From positions 1-41,658 of the forward strand of contig CABYZM010000012.1 of NCBI GenBank assembly GCA_902523435.1: DNA of 41,658 nt, read 5' to 3'. The notes beneath the pieces are model-generated. The model was not told the origin of the DNA and made no database searches. It saw only the letters and a program-made list of their open reading frames with translations. Position 1 is the first letter of the stretch. Every line of letters begins with the position of its first letter. The position numbers and the translations under genes were made by a program. Of the stretch, positions 16,126-26,839 are shown one piece after another. The DNA comes from an uncultured SAR116 cluster alpha proteobacterium (lineage in GTDB: Bacteria > Pseudomonadota > Alphaproteobacteria > Puniceispirillales > Puniceispirillaceae).

Positions 16126-16566
16126 TCAGGCTGTCGCCACAGCTGCCTGTTCTTCTACAGGCGTGTCATCAGACATCACCGGACCTGAGTCCTGTCCGCG
16201 GGCATCTTCATCACGGTCAACCAATTCAATCACGGCCATAGGAGCTGCGTCACCATAACGGAAGCCTGCTTTAAGCACACGCGTATATCCACCATTGCGA
16301 TCAGCATAACGCGTACTCAAAATCTCAAACAGCTTAGCTGTCATAGCATCATCGCGCAGTCGTGCATGAGCTTGACGGCGAGCGTGCAAGTCACCACGCT
16401 TTGCCAGAGTAATCAGACGGTCGACAACGCCGCGCAACTCTTTCGCTTTTGGCAATGTTGTTACGATCTGCTCATGTTTGATCAGTGCCTGTGCCATATT
16501 CCGGAAAAGCATATTTCTGTGCTGTGACGTCCGGTTCAACTTTCTGCCAGAGATACGATGCCGCAT
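16126..16566 (-). CDS. rplQ: 50S ribosomal protein L17
   Basis: A 146-residue protein starting [24 protein letters not shown], with GGAGACTAAA before the ATG at 16566. The core ends at about residue 118 ([12 protein letters not shown]), followed by an acidic, alanine-rich tail of about 28 residues ([13 protein letters not shown] at the end). L17 lies near the polypeptide exit tunnel. It is the last gene of the alpha operon, and no convincing intrinsic terminator follows its stop. Confidence 0.96.
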   Translation of the reverse strand: MRHRISGRKLNRTSQHRNMLFRNMAQALIKHEQIVTTLPKAKELRGVVDRLITLAKRGDLHARRQAHARLRDDAMTAKLFEILSTRYADRNGGYTRVLKAGFRYGDAAPMAVIELVDRDEDARGQDSGPVMSDDTPVEEQAAVATA

Positions 16567-16644
16567 TTTAGTCTCCATTTTTGCCTGATACAAAAGACAG
16601 GCTGATTAAATCTATTCAGGCCGGCTTGAAATCCAGGGCTGAAA

Positions 16645-17661
16645 TTAAAAAGGTTCGTCCAGACGCTTGACCAGCTCTTCTATATTTTCTGGTGGCCAGC
16701 TTTCAATATCCATACCCAGTTCGAGGTTCATAATCTTCAGCACCTCTTTAATTTCGTTTAAAGATTTACGTCCAAAATTTGGAGTCCGCAACATCTCAGA
16801 TTCCGTCTTTTGAACCAAGTCTCCAATGTAGACGATATTATCATTCTTCAAACAGTTTGCTGACCGAACAGATAACTCAAGTTCATCCACCTTTCGTAAC
16901 AAATTACGATTAAACGGAAAGGGATCCACTGCAGCATCTGATGCATCAATCTTGGGCTCATCAAAATTGATGAACGGCTGCAACTGGTCTTGCAGAATAC
17001 GCGCCGCATAGGCGACCGCATCTTCAGGTGTTATTGACCCATCGGTCTCAATTGTGAGAAGCAGGCGGTCATAATCTGTGATCTGGCCAACACGTTCATT
17101 CTCAACTTTGTAAGCAACCTGACGGATAGGGCTAAAGATAGAATCAACAGGAATAAGTCCAATCGGAGCATCTTCTGAGCGGTTCTGGTTCGCTGGCACA
17201 TAACCTTTCCCAGAAGCCACAGTCAATTCCATCGATAAAGACCCGCCTTTATCGACGTGACAAAGCACATGATCGGGATTCATGATTTCAACTCCAGCAG
17301 CTTCAGAAATCATACCTGCCGTGACAACGGCCGGCCCCTCCGCCTGAAGTCGAAGACGCTTTTCGCCCTCAACAGACATAGACACAGCGATGCCCTTCAC
17401 ATTCAAAACAAGATCTGTCACGTCCTCGCGCACACCTGCGACCGAGGAAAACTCATGCACCACCCCTTGTAACTGAATCGCTGTCACTGCGGCGCCTTGC
17501 AGTGACGACAGCAAAATGCGACGTAGACCATTTCCGAGGGTAGTCCCAAATCCACGCTCAAGAGGGCCAAGTGAAACGACAGCCTGACGCGGATTATATT
17601 CCGATGGGTTAACGATAACCTTGTCTGGCTTTTGGAGTTCTTGCCAATTTTTTTCAATCAT
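16645..17661 (-). CDS. rpoA: RNA polymerase alpha subunit
   Basis: A 338-residue protein. The N-terminal assembly domain contains [27 protein letters not shown]. The C-terminal domain, after a linker at about 240-255, contains [26 protein letters not shown] and [14 protein letters not shown], the helix-hairpin-helix surface that contacts UP elements and activators. Both dimerisation and promoter-contact parts are intact. AAGGAAA precedes the ATG. It lies between rpsK and rplQ, as in other proteobacteria. Confidence 0.98.
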   Translation of the reverse strand: MIEKNWQELQKPDKVIVNPSEYNPRQAVVSLGPLERGFGTTLGNGLRRILLSSLQGAAVTAIQLQGVVHEFSSVAGVREDVTDLVLNVKGIAVSMSVEGEKRLRLQAEGPAVVTAGMISEAAGVEIMNPDHVLCHVDKGGSLSMELTVASGKGYVPANQNRSEDAPIGLIPVDSIFSPIRQVAYKVENERVGQITDYDRLLLTIETDGSITPEDAVAYAARILQDQLQPFINFDEPKIDASDAAVDPFPFNRNLLRKVDELELSVRSANCLKNDNIVYIGDLVQKTESEMLRTPNFGRKSLNEIKEVLKIMNLELGMDIESWPPENIEELVKRLDEPF

Positions 17662-17750
17662 AGACGAATTTCCTTTTCGTTCAGCAAACAGGAGGTAAGA
17701 GTTCTATATTCCCTCACTGGTGAGAAACTTCCCCTCAAAAAATCAGGAAC

Positions 17751-18146
17751 TCAAACTCTACGGCGTTTGCGAGGCCGGCACCCGTTATGTGGGATAGGTG
17801 TGACATCACGTATGGATGTAACAGAAAATCCAACAGCCTGAAGTGCACGCAGAGCTGATTCCCGCCCAGAACCTGGGCCGCGCACCTCAACATCAATACT
17901 TTTCACACCGTGCTCTGCTGCCTTTTTACCTGCATCTTCAGCTGCCATCTGCGCTGCAAAAGGTGTAGATTTCCGCGACCCCTTAAACCCAAGAGTCCCT
18001 GCAGATGACCAAGCAATGGTATTTCCTTGAACATCTGAGATTGTGATCATGGTATTATTGAATGTCGAATTCACATGCGCAATACCATTGGTTATATTTT
18101 TGCGCTCGCGGCGACGGACTCGTGCTTGTGTTGGTTGCTTTGCCAT
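17751..18146 (-). CDS. rpsK: 30S ribosomal protein S11
   Basis: A 131-residue protein. Family stretches are [47 protein letters not shown] and the C-terminal [19 protein letters not shown]11 sits on the platform of the small subunit near the E site and contacts 16S rRNA helices there. It is 21 bases after rpsM and 89 bases before rpoA. Confidence 0.98.
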   Translation of the reverse strand: MAKQPTQARVRRRERKNITNGIAHVNSTFNNTMITISDVQGNTIAWSSAGTLGFKGSRKSTPFAAQMAAEDAGKKAAEHGVKSIDVEVRGPGSGRESALRALQAVGFSVTSIRDVTPIPHNGCRPRKRRRV

Positions 18147-18167
18147 ATTCCCTGCTCTATCCCATTA

Positions 18168-18536
18168 CTATTTCTTTTTACCAGCGATTGCCTTTGCTGG
18201 ACCTTTACGCGTCCTGGCATTGGTATGCGTGCGCTGCCCCCGTACAGGCAGATTTCGACGATGACGCAAGCCCCGCAGACAACCTAAATCGAGATAACGT
18301 TTTACATCCATTGATGTCTTTCGCCGCAAATCACCCTCAACCAGATAATCAGCATCAATGATATCGCGTAACTTTGACAGCTCATCTTCCGTGAGTTCAT
18401 TTATTCGGCGTTCCTGAGTAATACCCGCCTTATTACAAATGGATTGCGCACTGGTTGTGCCGATACCATGAATATATGTCAGTGCTATTTCTACACGTTT
18501 TTTGGTCGGTATGTTTATACCAGCTATTCGTGCCAC
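18168..18536 (-). CDS. rpsM: 30S ribosomal protein S13
   Basis: A 122-residue protein starting [26 protein letters not shown], with the helix-two-turn-helix signature and basic tail ending [11 protein letters not shown]. The conserved block [27 protein letters not shown] is present. S13 lies in the small-subunit head and contacts 5S rRNA and L5 across the subunit bridge. About 105 bases separate it from adk; I see no gene there, though an internal promoter could fit. Confidence 0.98.
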   Translation of the reverse strand: MARIAGINIPTKKRVEIALTYIHGIGTTSAQSICNKAGITQERRINELTEDELSKLRDIIDADYLVEGDLRRKTSMDVKRYLDLGCLRGLRHRRNLPVRGQRTHTNARTRKGPAKAIAGKKK

Positions 18537-18641
18537 TGGTCTCTCCTTCGTTAATTTGCTGACAATTATCGCAGCTCAAACTCTAACTTACGTTTCATAA
18601 AGCTTCGCTTCAGCAGCTTATTTGACTTTCTTATCCTTTGC

Positions 18642-19211
18642 TTAGCTATCAAGGCATTGTCTAATCGCTTCACTCACCTTTTCAACAGCCTGCATTCCAT
18701 CTACAGACATCAGCAGCCCTTTTTCCCGGTAGTAGGGTAGCACTGGTGCTGTATTGTTATGATAGACCTTCAGCCGCTGTGCTAGCACATCTGCATTGTC
18801 ATCGCTTCTAGCAGCTCCAGTTTCCGCAGCCCTCTTTTCAATACGTGCAAACAGCGCTAGTTCATCCACCTGTATTTCAATTACCTTATCAAGGCTTACT
18901 CCTCGGCCATCAAACATCGCATCTAGGGCTTCTGCTTGAGCAACCGTGCGTGGAAACCCATCCAAAATAACCCCATTTGCACAATCATCTTCTGCCATGC
19001 GTTCGCTGATCATTCCGACCATAATTTCATCTGAAACCAACTGACCCGCATCCATAATCTGCTTCGCTTTCATGCCCAGTTCTGTTCCAGCAGCAATTGC
19101 GGAGCGCAACATATCGCCAGTGGATAGCTGAACTACACCCCGTTCATCAACAATAATCTGAGCCTGCGTACCTTTTCCCGCTCCTGGAGGGCCAAAAATA
19201 ATGATATTCAT
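18642..19211 (-). CDS. adk: Adenylate kinase
   Basis: A 189-residue enzyme converting ATP plus AMP to two ADP. The P-loop is IIFGPPGAGKGTQA at residues 4-17. The NMP-binding region holds QLSTGDMLRSAI, and the GVILDGFPRT motif follows. The LID region is the short type (residues about 125-140, around GAARSDDNADVLAQRL) without zinc cysteines, as in many alphaproteobacteria. It overlaps secY by four bases, so the two are translationally coupled. Confidence 0.97.
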   Translation of the reverse strand: MNIIIFGPPGAGKGTQAQIIVDERGVVQLSTGDMLRSAIAAGTELGMKAKQIMDAGQLVSDEIMVGMISERMAEDDCANGVILDGFPRTVAQAEALDAMFDGRGVSLDKVIEIQVDELALFARIEKRAAETGAARSDDNADVLAQRLKVYHNNTAPVLPYYREKGLLMSVDGMQAVEKVSEAIRQCLDS

Positions 19212-20542
19212 CTGTTTCGCCCTTTCAATCGTGATTTCTTAATCAAACCTTCATACTGATGCGCCATCAGATGCGATTGAATCTGAGAAACTGTATCTAG
19301 CGTTACCGTCACAACGATCAACAGTGAAGTTCCCCCAAAATAAAAAGGGATAGCATAATTACTAATCAGAATTTCTGGAAGAATGCAAACTGCAGAAAGA
19401 TAAGCTGCGCCGAGAACAGTAAGACGTGTTAGAATATAGTCTAAATAATCAGCAGTTGGCTGACCCGGTCGAATGCCCGGAATATAGCCGCCGTTTCGAC
19501 GCAAATTCTCTGCAGTGTCTTCCGGGTTGAAAACAATAGCTGTATAAAAAAAGGCAAAAAAGACGATCAACCCAATGTAAATTGCCAAATAAAGCGGTTG
19601 TCCTCTTCCAAGCATAGCGTTCAAGGCGACCAACCAATCCGCGCCGCCTGACTGACCCCCCGTCAAATTGATAATCGAAATAGGCATTAATAGCAGTGAT
19701 GAGGCAAAAATTGGCGGTATCACACCAGGAACATTAATCTTCAGCGGCAGATGCTGAGCCTCACCGCCAAATACTTTATTGCCATGCTGCCGCTTCGGAT
19801 ACTGCACAAGTATCTTACGCAAGGAACGCTCAATAAACACGATGAACGCAATTACGGCTATAGCCATAAGAAACACAGCAACAATCAAAAATGCTGACAA
19901 GGCCCCAGTTCTACCAAGCTCGAGCGTACCAGCCAGAGCACTAGGCACTTCAGCCACTATACCAGAAAAGATAATAAGCGAAATCCCATTCCCTACGCCA
20001 CGTGCTGTAATCTGCTCACCCAGCCACATCAGGAATAAAGTGCCGCCAACAAGTGTCACTACTGTTGTCAACCGGAAAAATAATCCAGGTTCAGTCACAA
20101 CCGTGCCAGCGGATTCGAGGGCAACGGCGATGCCATAACCCTGAACAGTAGCTAACAATACAGTAAGATAACGAGTATATTGATTAATTTGCTTACGACC
20201 AGCTTCACCATCTTTTTTCAAAGTTTCAAGCGTCGGCACAATCGCGGTCATCAACTGCATGATAATAGACGCTGTAATATAAGGCATTATATTCAGAGCA
20301 AAAATTGTCATCCGGCCGAGAGCACCGCCTGAGAACATGTCAAACATCCCTAAAATTCCCGTCGTCTGCTGCCCAAATACCTCAGACAAAGCTACGGGGT
20401 CTATCCCTGGCAACGGAATAAATGTGCCCAGTCTATATATAATGAGCGCTCCAACAGTAAACAGGAGACGTTTTTTTAAATCATCTGCTTTCGCTATTGC
20501 ACCGAGGCCAAAGCCTGGATTTGCCTGTGTTGATTGCGCCAT
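19208..20542 (-). CDS. secY: Preprotein translocase subunit SecY
   Basis: A 444-residue protein with ten predicted membrane helices. Recognisable family segments are the plug region around PGIDPVALSEVFGQQ, FALNIMPYITASIIMQLM, VGNGISLIIFSGIVAEVP, YPKRQHGNKVFGG and LPLKINVPGVIPPIFASSLLL. The cytoplasmic loop NPEDTAENLRRNGGYIPGIRPG is the SecA/ribosome contact. It forms the translocation channel with SecE and SecG in the inner membrane. It lies ten bases after rplO. Confidence 0.98.
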   Translation of the reverse strand: MAQSTQANPGFGLGAIAKADDLKKRLLFTVGALIIYRLGTFIPLPGIDPVALSEVFGQQTTGILGMFDMFSGGALGRMTIFALNIMPYITASIIMQLMTAIVPTLETLKKDGEAGRKQINQYTRYLTVLLATVQGYGIAVALESAGTVVTEPGLFFRLTTVVTLVGGTLFLMWLGEQITARGVGNGISLIIFSGIVAEVPSALAGTLELGRTGALSAFLIVAVFLMAIAVIAFIVFIERSLRKILVQYPKRQHGNKVFGGEAQHLPLKINVPGVIPPIFASSLLLMPISIINLTGGQSGGADWLVALNAMLGRGQPLYLAIYIGLIVFFAFFYTAIVFNPEDTAENLRRNGGYIPGIRPGQPTADYLDYILTRLTVLGAAYLSAVCILPEILISNYAIPFYFGGTSLLIVVTVTLDTVSQIQSHLMAHQYEGLIKKSRLKGRNR

Positions 20543-20551
20543 TTGACTGAC

Positions 20552-21040
20552 TTACCTTTTTTCGTGCCCACTGGCTGGCTGTGCTGTTGCAATTACAATC
20601 TTACCACCTGCTTTTTCAATTGCTTCTACAGCTGCTTTTGATGCACCAACTGCGTGTATTTCAATTTTGTCTTTGAGTGTTCCATTTGCTAGCACACGGA
20701 CACCGTCACGCGGCTTTGAGATAACGCCAGCAGCAACAAGGGCAGCAACATCAACAGGCTTTTTCTTATCCAAGTTTCCATCATCTAGGGCAGATTGGAG
20801 CCGGCCCAAATTTACTTCAACATAGTTTTTACGGAATATGTTATTGAAACCTCGCTTTGGCAGACGTCGGTGAATTGGCATCTGACCACCTTCAAAGCCG
20901 TTGATCGAAACACCGGAACGTGCCTTCTGGCCTTTGTGTCCAGATCCAGATGTCTTGCCTCGGCCAGAACCGATACCGCGACCAACGCGCTTGCGTTTAC
21001 GGGTTGCGCCGTCTTGTTCTTTAATTGCGTTCAATTTCAT
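20552..21040 (-). CDS. rplO: 50S ribosomal protein L15
   Basis: A 162-residue protein. ATG 21040 ([22 protein letters not shown]) is chosen because GGAG lies upstream and it matches the family N-terminus; the open frame extends 13 codons further without support. The glycine/lysine-rich loop [24 protein letters not shown] and the C-terminal globular part are complete. L15 is a late-assembly protein near the large-subunit centre. Confidence 0.97.
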   Translation of the reverse strand: MKLNAIKEQDGATRKRKRVGRGIGSGRGKTSGSGHKGQKARSGVSINGFEGGQMPIHRRLPKRGFNNIFRKNYVEVNLGRLQSALDDGNLDKKKPVDVAALVAAGVISKPRDGVRVLANGTLKDKIEIHAVGASKAAVEAIEKAGGKIVIATAQPASGHEKR

Positions 21041-21102
21041 TATCTTGATACTCCTACCAGACAATTTCTGACTGTTCACCTGGCCTAACGTTCTTTAATT
21101 AT

Positions 21103-21291
21103 TCAGGGTGCGGGTTCCAAGCGCACCAGATGCTTTACTTTATTAATCATCCCTCTAACCGCTGGTGTGTCTTCCAATTCGCGGACACGGCCAATTTTAT
21201 TCAGACCAAGACCAATTAATGTCTTACGCTGCGAGCCTTCACGGCCAATAGCGCTGCGGATCTGGACCACTTTTATTGTTGATTTTGCCAT
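21103..21291 (-). CDS. rpmD: 50S ribosomal protein L30
   Basis: A 62-residue protein. The family core is [37 protein letters not shown], then [14 protein letters not shown]. The length is normal for bacterial L30. It is 22 bases downstream of rpsE and 62 bases before rplO. Confidence 0.96.
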   Translation of the reverse strand: MAKSTIKVVQIRSAIGREGSQRKTLIGLGLNKIGRVRELEDTPAVRGMINKVKHLVRLEPAP

Positions 21292-21313
21292 CTTACTTTC
21301 CTCTCAGACTTAC

Positions 21314-21868
21314 TCAAGATTCTGCTGTCTGCTCGGCTGTTTTGCCCAGCACTTCAGCAACCTTGCGCCCACGTTTTGCCGCAACAGAACGCGGTGCCTG
21401 AATAGATTTTAGCGCCATGAATGTAGCTTTAATCATGTTATGCGGGTTAGATGTGCCAATCGACTTTGCCACAACATCTTGAACGCCCAGAGCTTCAAAA
21501 ACGGCACGCATTGGACCACCGGCAATAATTCCTGTTCCAGATGGTGCGGAGCGAAGCTGCACCCGACCTGCCCCATAGCGACCAAGAATATCATGGTGCA
21601 ACGTACGACCGTCACGAAGCGGAATACGCACCATATCACGCTTAGCATTCTCAGTAGCCTTGCGAATAGCTTCTGGCACTTCCTTAGCCTTGCCTGTGCC
21701 AAAGCCGACACGGCCTTTGCCATCGCCAACGACAACGAGGGCGGCAAAACCAAAGCGGCGGCCACCTTTAACCACCTTAGCCACACGATTGATCCCTACT
21801 AGCTTTTCAACCAATTCAGGCTCTTCTCTCAGGTTGCTTTGTTCTGCTCTATCATTGCTGCGTGCCAT
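21314..21868 (-). CDS. rpsE: 30S ribosomal protein S5
   Basis: A 184-residue protein. It contains the N-terminal double-stranded RNA-binding fold ([26 protein letters not shown]) and the S5 signature stretch [22 protein letters not shown]. The C-terminal part has [24 protein letters not shown]5 supports decoding accuracy together with S4 and S12. A short C-terminal extension ending [10 protein letters not shown] goes slightly beyond the core. Confidence 0.97.
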   Translation of the reverse strand: MARSNDRAEQSNLREEPELVEKLVGINRVAKVVKGGRRFGFAALVVVGDGKGRVGFGTGKAKEVPEAIRKATENAKRDMVRIPLRDGRTLHHDILGRYGAGRVQLRSAPSGTGIIAGGPMRAVFEALGVQDVVAKSIGTSNPHNMIKATFMALKSIQAPRSVAAKRGRKVAEVLGKTAEQTAES

Positions 21869-21879
21869 TGCTCGCTCCT

Positions 21880-22242
21880 TTAAAACTCAAGGCCGGCTTC
21901 ACGCGCGGCATCGGCTAGGGCTTTTACCCGGCCGTGATACATATACCCACCACGGTCAAACACAACTTCCTTGACCCCCTTGCCAACAGCTCGCTCACCT
22001 ACCGACTGGCCGACAGCCGACGCTGCGGTTCTATCTGCACCAGTTTTACCACTTTTTCTGAAATCAGCATCCAAAGTTGAGGCTGACGCAAGCGTTGCAC
22101 CAGTAGAATCATCAATAATCTGCGCATAGATATGCCGTGATGACCGGTGAACAGACAAGCGTGGCTGGCCATTTGCGTTTCTCTTAAGGCTGTTGCGGTT
22201 ACGTGCACGACGCTTTTCAAACATTTGTCTTGAGCTCAACAT
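21880..22242 (-). CDS. rplR: 50S ribosomal protein L18
   Basis: A 120-residue protein that binds 5S rRNA with L5 and L25. Core strings are [31 protein letters not shown] and the end [26 protein letters not shown] 22242 is used; an ATG six codons later is possible. Confidence 0.97.
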   Translation of the reverse strand: MLSSRQMFEKRRARNRNSLKRNANGQPRLSVHRSSRHIYAQIIDDSTGATLASASTLDADFRKSGKTGADRTAASAVGQSVGERAVGKGVKEVVFDRGGYMYHGRVKALADAAREAGLEF

Positions 22243-22255
22243 CTAACTATAATCC

Positions 22256-22789
22256 TTATTTCTTCTTGCCTTCTTTACGGACGATATGCTCCTCAGCATA
22301 TTTTACGCCTTTGCCTTTGAAAGGCTCTGGAGGCCGCTTAGCTCGAATTTCCGAGGCAAACTGGCCAAGCAACTGCTTGTCAGCGCCTGTTATCTCAATC
22401 TTTGTGTTATTTTCCACCTTTACAGACAGACCAGCAGGGATTTCCATTTCAACAGGATGGCTGAAGCCAAGACTCAACTGTAATTTATTGCCCTGCATAG
22501 CTGCACGGTAACCAACACCATTGATCTCGAGATTACGCGCAAATCCCCTAGACACACCAACCACCATATTATTGATATTTGCTCGCACTGTTCCCCAAAT
22601 GGAACGACCATGGATGGATTTCTCGAGAGGCACAACTTTAACCAAACCCTCACCAACAGATACGTTCACGTTATCTGGTAATGCCATTTCCAGTTCACCC
22701 TTGCTGCCTTTGGCTACCAGCCTTGAGCCTTCAGCTGTTATATTCACACCATCGGGCAATTTAATCGGAGAATTTCCAACACGTGACAT
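22256..22789 (-). CDS. rplF: 50S ribosomal protein L6
   Basis: A 177-residue protein with two related RNA-binding folds. It starts MSRVGNSPIKLPDGVNI. The second half has the L6 signature LSLGFSHPVEMEIPAGLSV and EIRAKRPPEPFKGKGVKYAEE. L6 lies near the factor-binding site of the large subunit. Gaps are 12 bases to rpsH and 13 to rplR. Confidence 0.98.
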   Translation of the reverse strand: MSRVGNSPIKLPDGVNITAEGSRLVAKGSKGELEMALPDNVNVSVGEGLVKVVPLEKSIHGRSIWGTVRANINNMVVGVSRGFARNLEINGVGYRAAMQGNKLQLSLGFSHPVEMEIPAGLSVKVENNTKIEITGADKQLLGQFASEIRAKRPPEPFKGKGVKYAEEHIVRKEGKKK

Positions 22790-22801
22790 AGTAATTACCC
22801 C

Positions 22802-23200
22802 TTAAAACACCTGACAGAGAACTTCGCCGCCAACATTGGCGACACGTGCTTCATTGTCGGACAACACCCCCTGAGGTGTGGACAGTACAGCAATACCCAA
22901 ACCGTTATAAATTCGTGTTAAATCTTTGATGCCACTGTAGACACGACGACCTGGTGTGGAAACCCGTTTTATCTCAGAGATAACAGGAAGGCCTTCATGA
23001 TATTTTAATTCGATTTTCAGCTCAGAAATTCCCTGACGGACCTCAACAGCCGAATAGTCACGTATATACCCCTCGCGCTTCAATACTTCGAGCACATTCG
23101 CACGAAGCCTTGAAGCGGGACTGGACACAACAGCTTTGCGGGCTGATTGACCATTCCTAATCCGTGTTATCATATCTCCGAGAGGATCACTCATAGACAT
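22802..23200 (-). CDS. rpsH: 30S ribosomal protein S8
   Basis: A 132-residue protein. It begins [20 protein letters not shown] and ends with the family signature [27 protein letters not shown]. In E. coli, S8 binds central-domain 16S rRNA and represses the spc operon; such feedback is plausible here but no site was identified. Confidence 0.98.
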   Translation of the reverse strand: MSMSDPLGDMITRIRNGQSARKAVVSSPASRLRANVLEVLKREGYIRDYSAVEVRQGISELKIELKYHEGLPVISEIKRVSTPGRRVYSGIKDLTRIYNGLGIAVLSTPQGVLSDNEARVANVGGEVLCQVF

Positions 23201-23215
23201 TGCAATCTCTCCTTC

Positions 23216-23521
23216 TTACCAACTTGACTTCACGATACCCGGAACTTGACCGACTGAAGCCAAGTCTCGAAGTGCAATTCGTGACATTCTTAATTTACGG
23301 TAGTAACCGCGAGGACGACCTGTCACCAAGCAACGGTTACGTACCCGTGAGCGAGCGCTATCACGTGGCTCTTGGGCCAACTTACATGATGCAGCAAACC
23401 GATCTTCCATGGAAATTGATTTATCACGCATTATCGCACGTAGATTGTCGCGGCGCGCACCCTTTGCGGCAACGATGCGCATCCGGCGATTATTTTTTTC
23501 AACAGCACTTTTCTTGGCCAT
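23216..23521 (-). CDS. rpsN: 30S ribosomal protein S14
   Basis: A 101-residue, zinc-free long-form S14: there is no CxxC ribbon. Conserved parts are [13 protein letters not shown] and [41 protein letters not shown]. It lies in the small-subunit head beside S10 and S19. The start is 15 bases before rpsH on the transcript. Confidence 0.97.
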   Translation of the reverse strand: MAKKSAVEKNNRRMRIVAAKGARRDNLRAIMRDKSISMEDRFAASCKLAQEPRDSARSRVRNRCLVTGRPRGYYRKLRMSRIALRDLASVGQVPGIVKSSW

Positions 23522-23550
23522 GATTTATACCCTTTTCTATATCGGCTGTT

Positions 23551-24096
23551 TTAAGCGTTCGCGAACGGAAATTGGAAGCCGCGAAGAAGCTCGCGCGCTT
23601 CGTCGTCCGACGTTGCGCTTGTAACAACAATGACATCCATACCCCGAACTTCATCGACTTTGTCATATTCAATTTCAGGAAAGACAATCTGTTCTTTGAT
23701 ACCTAGTGCGTAATTACCACCACCATCGAAACTCTTTGCATTCAGGCCGCGGAAATCGCGCACGCGCGGCAGAGCAATTGTAATCAAACGATCCACAAAT
23801 TCATACATCCTGTCAGCACGCAGCGTCACCTTACAGCCAATGGCCATACCCTCGCGCAATTTAAACGCCGCGTTAGCCTTTTTTGCCCGCGTGACTACTG
23901 GCTTCTGGCCAGAGATGGCTGTCATATCATTCACCGCATATTCAATTTTTTTAGAATCGCGCACTGCGTTGCCAACACCCATATTGATCACAACCTTCTC
24001 AAGGCGCGGGACTTCGAATATGTTGTCATATCCAAACTTTTCAATAAGAGCTGGGCGAACAGCCGTCAAATAATGTTCTTCAAGACGCGTTTTCAT
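23551..24096 (-). CDS. rplE: 50S ribosomal protein L5
   Basis: A 181-residue protein. ATG 24096 ([25 protein letters not shown]) follows AAAGGAAGC and matches the family start; the longer frame would overlap rplX. Signature segments are [48 protein letters not shown] and [12 protein letters not shown]5 binds 5S rRNA and touches P-site tRNA. Confidence 0.97.
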   Translation of the reverse strand: MKTRLEEHYLTAVRPALIEKFGYDNIFEVPRLEKVVINMGVGNAVRDSKKIEYAVNDMTAISGQKPVVTRAKKANAAFKLREGMAIGCKVTLRADRMYEFVDRLITIALPRVRDFRGLNAKSFDGGGNYALGIKEQIVFPEIEYDKVDEVRGMDVIVVTSATSDDEARELLRGFQFPFANA

Positions 24097-24112
24097 CTCA
24101 GCTTCCTTTAAA

Positions 24113-24427
24113 TTAACCAATCACCTTGCCCGACTTGCGGGCTATTCGAACTTTTTTGCCATCAGAGAGGTCATAACCGACTCTAGTGGCCTGATTTGTT
24201 TCAGGATCAATCAGCGCAACATTCGAAATATGAATAGGAGCTTCCATCTGCTCAATGCCACCGGCATTGGCCTGTGTCGGCCGACGATGTCGTGTTACCA
24301 TATTTATACCCTGAACCTTGATACGACCTTCTACAGGCCGAACATCAATCACAGCACCCTTGCGCCCCTTATCTTTGCCAGTCCGCACGATCACCTGATC
24401 ACCCTTTTTAATCTTAAGCTTTACCAT
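24113..24427 (-). CDS. rplX: 50S ribosomal protein L24
   Basis: A 104-residue protein starting [21 protein letters not shown], the KOW motif region that initiates large-subunit assembly. ATG 24427 is chosen over an upstream in-frame start because CCGGAGG precedes it and the family begins here. One base separates it from the rplN stop. Confidence 0.97.
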   Translation of the reverse strand: MVKLKIKKGDQVIVRTGKDKGRKGAVIDVRPVEGRIKVQGINMVTRHRRPTQANAGGIEQMEAPIHISNVALIDPETNQATRVGYDLSDGKKVRIARKSGKVIG

Positions 24428-24428
24428 C

Positions 24429-24797
24429 TCACAAAACCTCCGGAGCAAGAGACACAATCTTCATGAAATTTCGTGAACGCAATTCACGTGTGACAGGACC
24501 AAAAATCCGTGTCCCTATGGGCTCGTTTTGTTTGTTCAACAGAACAGCCGCATTTTTATCAAAGCGAATGGCTGTACCATCGTTACGCCTAATTTCCTTG
24601 GCTGTACGCACAATTACAGCTCGATAAACATCACCCTTTTTAACTTTACCACGCGGAATGGCTTCTTTAACAGAAACTACAACAATGTCTCCAACGCCAG
24701 CAATTTTACGCCCCGAACCACCGAGAACCTTAATACATTGAACGCGCCGCGCGCCAGAATTGTCAGCGACTTCAAGGTTTGTCTGCATTTGAATCAT
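24429..24797 (-). CDS. rplN: 50S ribosomal protein L14
   Basis: A 122-residue protein beginning [27 protein letters not shown] and ending [22 protein letters not shown], a near-textbook L14. It contacts 16S rRNA at a subunit bridge. Confidence 0.98.
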   Translation of the reverse strand: MIQMQTNLEVADNSGARRVQCIKVLGGSGRKIAGVGDIVVVSVKEAIPRGKVKKGDVYRAVIVRTAKEIRRNDGTAIRFDKNAAVLLNKQNEPIGTRIFGPVTRELRSRNFMKIVSLAPEVL

Positions 24798-24818
24798 AAC
24801 AGTCCTCCTCTAAGCCAG

Positions 24819-25061
24819 CTATTTCGCGGCGTCGTCATAGACGACTTCAAATGATTTGTTTTTCGAAATAGGTGCACATTCGCGAATATTGACTGTATCA
24901 CCTGTTTTCGACTTATTTTCGGCATCATGCGCTGCAAACTTCTTAAACGTATTGATGAATTTTTTATAGACGGGATGCATGATCCGGCGCTCAACCCGCA
25001 CTATAACGGTTTTATCCGCCTTATCACTAACTACAGTGCCCTGCATAATACGCTTTGGCAT
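24819..25061 (-). CDS. rpsQ: 30S ribosomal protein S17
   Basis: An 80-residue OB-fold protein. Core strings are [36 protein letters not shown] and [21 protein letters not shown]. It binds the 5' domain of 16S rRNA. Confidence 0.97.
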   Translation of the reverse strand: MPKRIMQGTVVSDKADKTVIVRVERRIMHPVYKKFINTFKKFAAHDAENKSKTGDTVNIRECAPISKNKSFEVVYDDAAK

Positions 25062-25073
25062 AACTACTACCTC

Positions 25074-25286
25074 TTACACTTCACTTTTTGCTGCTAACAT
25101 CTCGCCAAGAACTGTCTTAATGCGCGCAATCTCGCGCCGCACAATACGCATTCTAGAAGGGTTATCCAACTCACCAGATGCAACCTTGAAACGCAGATTG
25201 AATTGCTCTTTTTTCAACTCAACCAGCTTTGCCTTCAATTCATCGGCTGACTGGCTTCGGAATGTTTCTGCTTTCACAATCGACAT
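25074..25286 (-). CDS. rpmC: 50S ribosomal protein L29
   Basis: A 70-residue two-helix protein. ATG 25286 (MSIVKAETFRSQSADELKAKL) is preferred; the longer frame starting at 25319 overlaps rplP. The signature region KKEQFNLRFKVASGELDNPSRMRIVRREIARIKT is intact. L29 lies at the tunnel exit and helps form the trigger factor and SRP docking site. Confidence 0.96.
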   Translation of the reverse strand: MSIVKAETFRSQSADELKAKLVELKKEQFNLRFKVASGELDNPSRMRIVRREIARIKTVLGEMLAAKSEV

Positions 25287-25311
25287 TGCTCGAAATACTC
25301 CTAAATTTAAT

Positions 25312-25731
25312 CTACTCAATATCGCCTAGTCGACGAACAATCTTTGTTTCAATCGGTAATTTAGCAGCAGCTAGTTTGAAAGCTTCTTGCGCTAAATCCC
25401 ATGACACACCGTCCAACTCAAACATGATCCGGCCAGGGGCAACCCTTGCCACCCAAAACTCTGGCGAGCCCTTTCCCTTACCCATTCTTACCTCTGCAGG
25501 CTTAGATGATACAGGCACATCGGGAAATACGCGGATCCACAGTCGACCAGCACGACGTAAGTGTCGGGTAATAGCCCGACGAGCCGCCTCAATTTGACGT
25601 GCTGTAATTCGCTCGGGTGAAGTTGCTTTCAACCCATAAGCTCCAAAATTTAAACTTGTGCCACCTTTTGACATGCCGTGTATACGGCCCTTATGGGCTT
25701 TCCGGAATTTGGTACGTTTTGGCGATAACAT
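25312..25731 (-). CDS. rplP: 50S ribosomal protein L16
   Basis: A 139-residue protein beginning [36 protein letters not shown]. It contains [26 protein letters not shown]16 contacts the A-site tRNA elbow. The arginine of the GKG(K/R)GS loop region, hydroxylated by YcfD/RoxA in some bacteria, lies in this stretch; no inference about modification is made. Confidence 0.98.
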   Translation of the reverse strand: MLSPKRTKFRKAHKGRIHGMSKGGTSLNFGAYGLKATSPERITARQIEAARRAITRHLRRAGRLWIRVFPDVPVSSKPAEVRMGKGKGSPEFWVARVAPGRIMFELDGVSWDLAQEAFKLAAAKLPIETKIVRRLGDIE

Positions 25732-25752
25732 CGTAACTTATCCTTTATTTAC

Positions 25753-26448
25753 TTAGCCATTTTGTCTAAGAGGTTGGCCAGACTGCTGCTCAGTAAGACG
25801 CTTATCTTGAGCCATCGGATCATGTCCTATCACTTCACCCTTAAAGACCCAGACCTTAATGCCGATTGCACCATAGGTTGTTTGTGCAGTTGCTTCACCG
25901 TAATCAACCTCCGCTCTCAGTGTATGCAGCGGCACACGCCCTTCGCGATACCATTCAGTTCGAGCAATCTCTGCACCGCCTAGACGACCCGCACAATTAA
26001 TTCGCACACCCTGCGCGCCAAGACGCATAGCTGACTGAACAGCCCGTTTCATTGCCCGACGAAAACCGACACGACGTTCTAGTTGCTGCGCTATATTTTC
26101 ACCGACCAACTTAGCATCAATTTCTGGCTTTCGAACTTCAACGATATTCAAGCTGACTTCAGTCCCTACGCGCTTTGTTAGATCAACGCGCAGCTTTTCG
26201 ATATCCTGTCCCTTTTTACCGATTATCAAGCCAGGACGACCCGCATAAATCGTTACGCGTGCTCGACCAGCAGGACGCTCAATTACAACACGACTAATGC
26301 TTGCTTGCTTCAAATGCTCCATAAGATGATTTCGCAACTCAATATCCTTATGCAGGAGCTCTCCATAATTGCGATCTGCATACCAGCGCGAATCCCACGT
26401 TCTGTTGATTCCGACCCGCAGGCCGATTGGTTTAACTTTTTGACCCAT
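25753..26448 (-). CDS. rpsC: 30S ribosomal protein S3
   Basis: A 231-residue protein. The N-terminal KH domain has the GxxG-type loop [18 protein letters not shown]. The C-terminal domain has [51 protein letters not shown]3 forms part of the mRNA entry tunnel helicase. Its ATG follows the rplV stop directly, with no gap. Confidence 0.98.
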   Translation of the reverse strand: MGQKVKPIGLRVGINRTWDSRWYADRNYGELLHKDIELRNHLMEHLKQASISRVVIERPAGRARVTIYAGRPGLIIGKKGQDIEKLRVDLTKRVGTEVSLNIVEVRKPEIDAKLVGENIAQQLERRVGFRRAMKRAVQSAMRLGAQGVRINCAGRLGGAEIARTEWYREGRVPLHTLRAEVDYGEATAQTTYGAIGIKVWVFKGEVIGHDPMAQDKRLTEQQSGQPLRQNG

Positions 26449-26829
26449 CTATGCCTGCTCCTCTTTTTCAGCAACAACAATGGTAAGATGTGAAAATGGC
26501 TTCAGTATACGTGCGCCTCGACCACGTGCCCGTGCCTTAAATCTCTTCATTACAAGCCCCTTACCAACATGGGCCTCTTTAACCTTAAGACGATCAACAT
26601 CAAGTGAATGATTATTTTCTGCGTTGGCAATAGCCGACTGTAAAACCTTTTTTACATCACTAGCGATCCGGCGACGAGAGAATGACAATGCAGACAACGC
26701 CTTATTGGCATCCAAGCCGCGAATCATTGCCGCAACAAGGTTAAGTTTCTGAGGGCTTACACGGAGATTCCGCAGCACAGCCCTTGCTTCGTTATCCGCA
26801 ACCCTGCGTGGAGAAGATTGTTTACCCAT
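26449..26829 (-). CDS. rplV: 50S ribosomal protein L22
   Basis: A 126-residue protein with core [31 protein letters not shown] and the beta hairpin region [29 protein letters not shown], which lines the exit tunnel and is a site of macrolide-resistance changes elsewhere. No deletion is visible in the hairpin. Confidence 0.98.
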   Translation of the reverse strand: MGKQSSPRRVADNEARAVLRNLRVSPQKLNLVAAMIRGLDANKALSALSFSRRRIASDVKKVLQSAIANAENNHSLDVDRLKVKEAHVGKGLVMKRFKARARGRGARILKPFSHLTIVVAEKEEQA

Positions 26830-26839
26830 CTCAAACTAC

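Noticed and set aside
18537-18641. Ten-codon ORF ([10 protein letters not shown]) between rpsM and adk
   Set aside because: It is too short to tell from chance, with no ribosome-binding site.
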